From positions 1-9,848 of the forward strand of contig CAZUZS010000117.1 in assembly GCA_964624795.1 (NCBI GenBank): DNA of 9,848 nucleotides, written 5' to 3'. The first letter of the stretch is position 1. Each line of letters begins with the position of its first letter. The stretch comes from CAZUZS01 sp964624795. Lineage in GTDB: Bacteria; Calditrichota; Calditrichia; RBG-13-44-9. The position numbers and the translations under genes were made by a program. The notes beneath the pieces were generated by a model. It had not been told where the DNA came from. It worked only from the letters and a program-made list of their open reading frames with translations, and made no database searches. Positions 8,801-9,848 of this stretch are shown in pieces.

Positions 8801-9848
8801 CGCTTCCCCGGCTGGTTGTTGTAAGTGAATAGGTAGTAATTGATGTTATCGTAGGGATATTCTTCATACTCCCAGCGGTTCTCTCCTGAAGCCGAATTAT
8901 AATACCAGCCGCCGACCCCTTTCCCGTAAAACAGGATACGGTCGTTCTCATTCATTATCCCGTCGCCATTCTCATCCACTACCTCTACCGCTATCTCATT
9001 CAAATCCGATGGACGGGAAGCGTTTACGCTGTAGGGCAGCATGAATCCACCGTAATTATACAGGTGAACACCGCTCAGGTTGATCCCCGATATGTCCACT
9101 CCTTTGCTCTTCAAAAACGATCCGGTCAATGCATATATCCCCTCCGTAGTGACCGGTATCCGGAACCACGTTCCACTGCTGAAATCATAGTTCACCGCCA
9201 CCTTGCGAAATGGACGCTCCACGCTTCGCCGGAAGCTGGCTGACTGCCGGTAGTTCACAATCTTGTGTGATAATATATCCGCCTCATAACCGCTCACCGG
9301 CAGGGCCGAGGTTTGGGTTCCGCCCTGGAAGCGAATGGTGATCCGCAGCCGCCGGACGATCTCCACCCGGTGCTCCTGCGGGTAGTATCGGACCGGGTTT
9401 ATCCGCAGTAATACCACATTAACATTTCGAAAATTATACGGCTCACCGGTCTCCGCCAGCTTCTCCGGATACACCAGCGAACTCCCATAGACGCTTTCGT
9501 CACGTGCCGGTTCCACCAGGCGATTCCGTACATAAATCTGCCCCTGTGGCACTATATCCACTCCGCTGCGCTCCTCCGATTCCACTACCGCTGTCTGCAG
9601 GATCAACCGGCTGCCCGGCGGCACCGCCACACGGGTCTCAAGATAGGGGATGGCCGGTTTGCCCGCTTCATCCGACACCGCCGCTCCTTCAAAATTGATG
9701 AAGGTATACTCCCTGCCCCCGAATGTCGCCGGCATCTCCGATAAGCCTTCCAGCGTAAAATCAACCGTGACCGAGGATGTGCTCTGATCCGTTACTTCAA
9801 CACCGCAGATCGCAAGCCACGGTATGAGCACAAAAAACAGACTTGATA
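5845..9848 (-). CDS. C25 (gingipain/PorU-type) cysteine peptidase, copy B, 5' end outside window
   Basis: This is the tandem twin of the downstream C25 gene, with the same domain order and the same catalytic His and Cys (His855 and Cys890 in copy A numbering). By alignment its start codon should lie about 10 bp beyond the window edge, near 9858. The frame is open to the edge and reads SSLFFVLIPWL in the signal peptide. The GTG at 9831 corresponds to Met10 of copy A and is very unlikely to be the true start, since using it would remove half of the signal peptide. Only three residues differ from copy A in the visible part: Met10 to Val, Ser27 to Thr and Tyr46 to Phe, all conservative and all N-terminal. 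It ends in TGA followed directly by an in-frame TAA, where copy A ends in a single TAA. A probable terminator overlaps the stop. Both copies look intact, so neither is an obvious pseudogene. Confidence 0.93.
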   Translation of the reverse strand, partial: SSLFFVLIPWLAICGVEVTDQSTSSVTVDFTLEGLSEMPATFGGREYTFINFEGAAVSDEAGKPAIPYLETRVAVPPGSRLILQTAVVESEERSGVDIVPQGQIYVRNRLVEPARDESVYGSSLVYPEKLAETGEPYNFRNVNVVLLRINPVRYYPQEHRVEIVRRLRITIRFQGGTQTSALPVSGYEADILSHKIVNYRQSASFRRSVERPFRKVAVNYDFSSGTWFRIPVTTEGIYALTGSFLKSKGVDISGINLSGVHLYNYGGFMLPYSVNASRPSDLNEIAVEVVDENGDGIMNENDRILFYGKGVGGWYYNSASGENRWEYEEYPYDNINYYLFTYNNQPGKRIETTASPQVSGAQVPTRYHEYSHFEEDKYNILSSGLSWYGERFSGLSDKRTLNFTLPSGLADDSTRITFRFKGGSGSLNGDDDPYRYQMKVLVNNQSIFDDLIVYKSSAGSRTMTYPTLFAVHSGSNTADIYMKGNLDGCQVYLDYFEIDAKRPFTAENGQLHFRYKIGNNAAVEYRVGGMPAGTNEVWDLTDFANIKKIAPLSNGASVNFQDVSPVLKGGDYYVFSSSAVKQVGSMESLENHPNLRDPSRKAEFLIITPDEFYESAEFLEQWRETQIPDPLETERVKLSDIFLEFSSSVRDVTGIRDFIKYAYENWSDTLKYVLLFGDGHYDYRGITLKDFPNYIPPFEIDDNSEVYSRETDNYYVGFGMTGNLNDIDPWLPVSRLPVNNQEQIDVYQEKAANYSTAYLLNPEKNGWQTWVTLVADDQNGESGSNNELSWHLPPTETVNKSYIPDKFNRSKIYLHDYDQVPGGLGRWKPKATEDLINQINRGTLLINYFGHGSPDTWAHESLLNRTRDLPKIDNEYRLPLWVAATCTWGKYDDPSHSSMSEELLWLARRGGIAVLSATRPSFVYGNTALAEGFYRNLFHNKSGTIPSRRLGDALYLAMENQGSNNFQKYHLYADPTLHLADPAYMVKVESVEPDTLKALAKVTVRASITDRSGNPMPGFNGYAVLQSFDAEDSLQVVLNNSNPNNILKYTYHGGTVFKGIVTVKNGELTGSFIVPKSIKYKHARTGQLSLYAWSENSGDAIGYVDTLLFYGTEGEVSDHDGPDIQVSFKDAPDFFDGDYVSTQPTLQVEIGDASGINLTGEVGHRVELTIDGGVKKDVTEFFVYNTDSYRDGKLEYTLPALSGGTHQLKISCWDNLNNYSEQEVSFRTSSAAELEIVNAVNYPNPFSTDTYFTFQLNKPVVSGEATVSIYTVTGRKIREVRQPLLGGESFVKIYWDGLDWDGDKLSNGVYLYKIVVDDGDRKVEKTEKLAVLR
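5847..9848 (-). repeat. Tandem duplication unit, copy B (runs to window edge)
   Basis: This is the partner of the unit at 1426-5437, in the same orientation. The differing positions here are 9722, 9744, 9754, 9769, 9780 and 9831. How far the similarity extends past the start codon cannot be seen, because the window ends inside the signal peptide. Confidence 0.9.

Noticed and set aside
1424..9848. Transposon or integron as the cause of the duplication
   Set aside because: No transposase, terminal inverted repeats, target-site duplication or attachment-site pattern was seen at the unit edges.

Overview
The window holds three genes, all on the minus strand. In transcription order they are two full-size, nearly identical cysteine peptidases of the gingipain/PorU family (C25) in tandem, then a zinc peptidase of the pitrilysin/insulinase family (M16). 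The most 5' C25 copy is cut by the right edge of the window, and the M16 gene is cut by the left edge. The NYPNPF-type C-terminal tail with a FlgD-like Ig fold, the PorU-type architecture and the Bacteroidetes-style M16 protein point to a Gram-negative bacterium of the FCB superphylum. It could belong to a Calditrichota, Ignavibacteria or KSB1-like lineage rather than a classical Bacteroidetes genus. This assignment is inferred from protein style alone; there is no rRNA or other phylogenetic marker here.

Layout from left to right: (1) 1-1276, the N-terminal ~425 residues of an M16 peptidase; (2) a spacer of about 147 nt containing an imperfect inverted repeat; (3) 1424-5437, complete C25 copy A (1337 aa) with a clear GGAG ribosome binding site; (4) a 407-nt AT-rich gap at 5438-5844 holding the leader of copy A, a short direct repeat and a probable intrinsic terminator for copy B; (5) 5845-9848, C25 copy B, lacking only its first few codons.

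The main feature is the tandem duplication. The two copies lie 4421 bp apart. They appear identical from the first base of the stop codon (1426/5847) through about 3.87 kb to codon 46, and then differ at six positions within 110 bp at the 5' end. The flanks just past the stop codon are unrelated. This pattern suggests recent duplication or gene conversion with sharp ends, although an assembly error must be excluded.

Functionally, both C25 copies keep the catalytic His and Cys, a signal peptide, a C25 propeptide-like N-terminus and a secretion-tail-like C-terminus. They should therefore be exported, active surface or outer-membrane peptidases, either the PorU sortase of a type IX secretion system or a gingipain-like paralogue. 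The M16 gene follows copy A with no recognisable terminator between them, so the two may be cotranscribed. Copy B seems to end in its own terminator.
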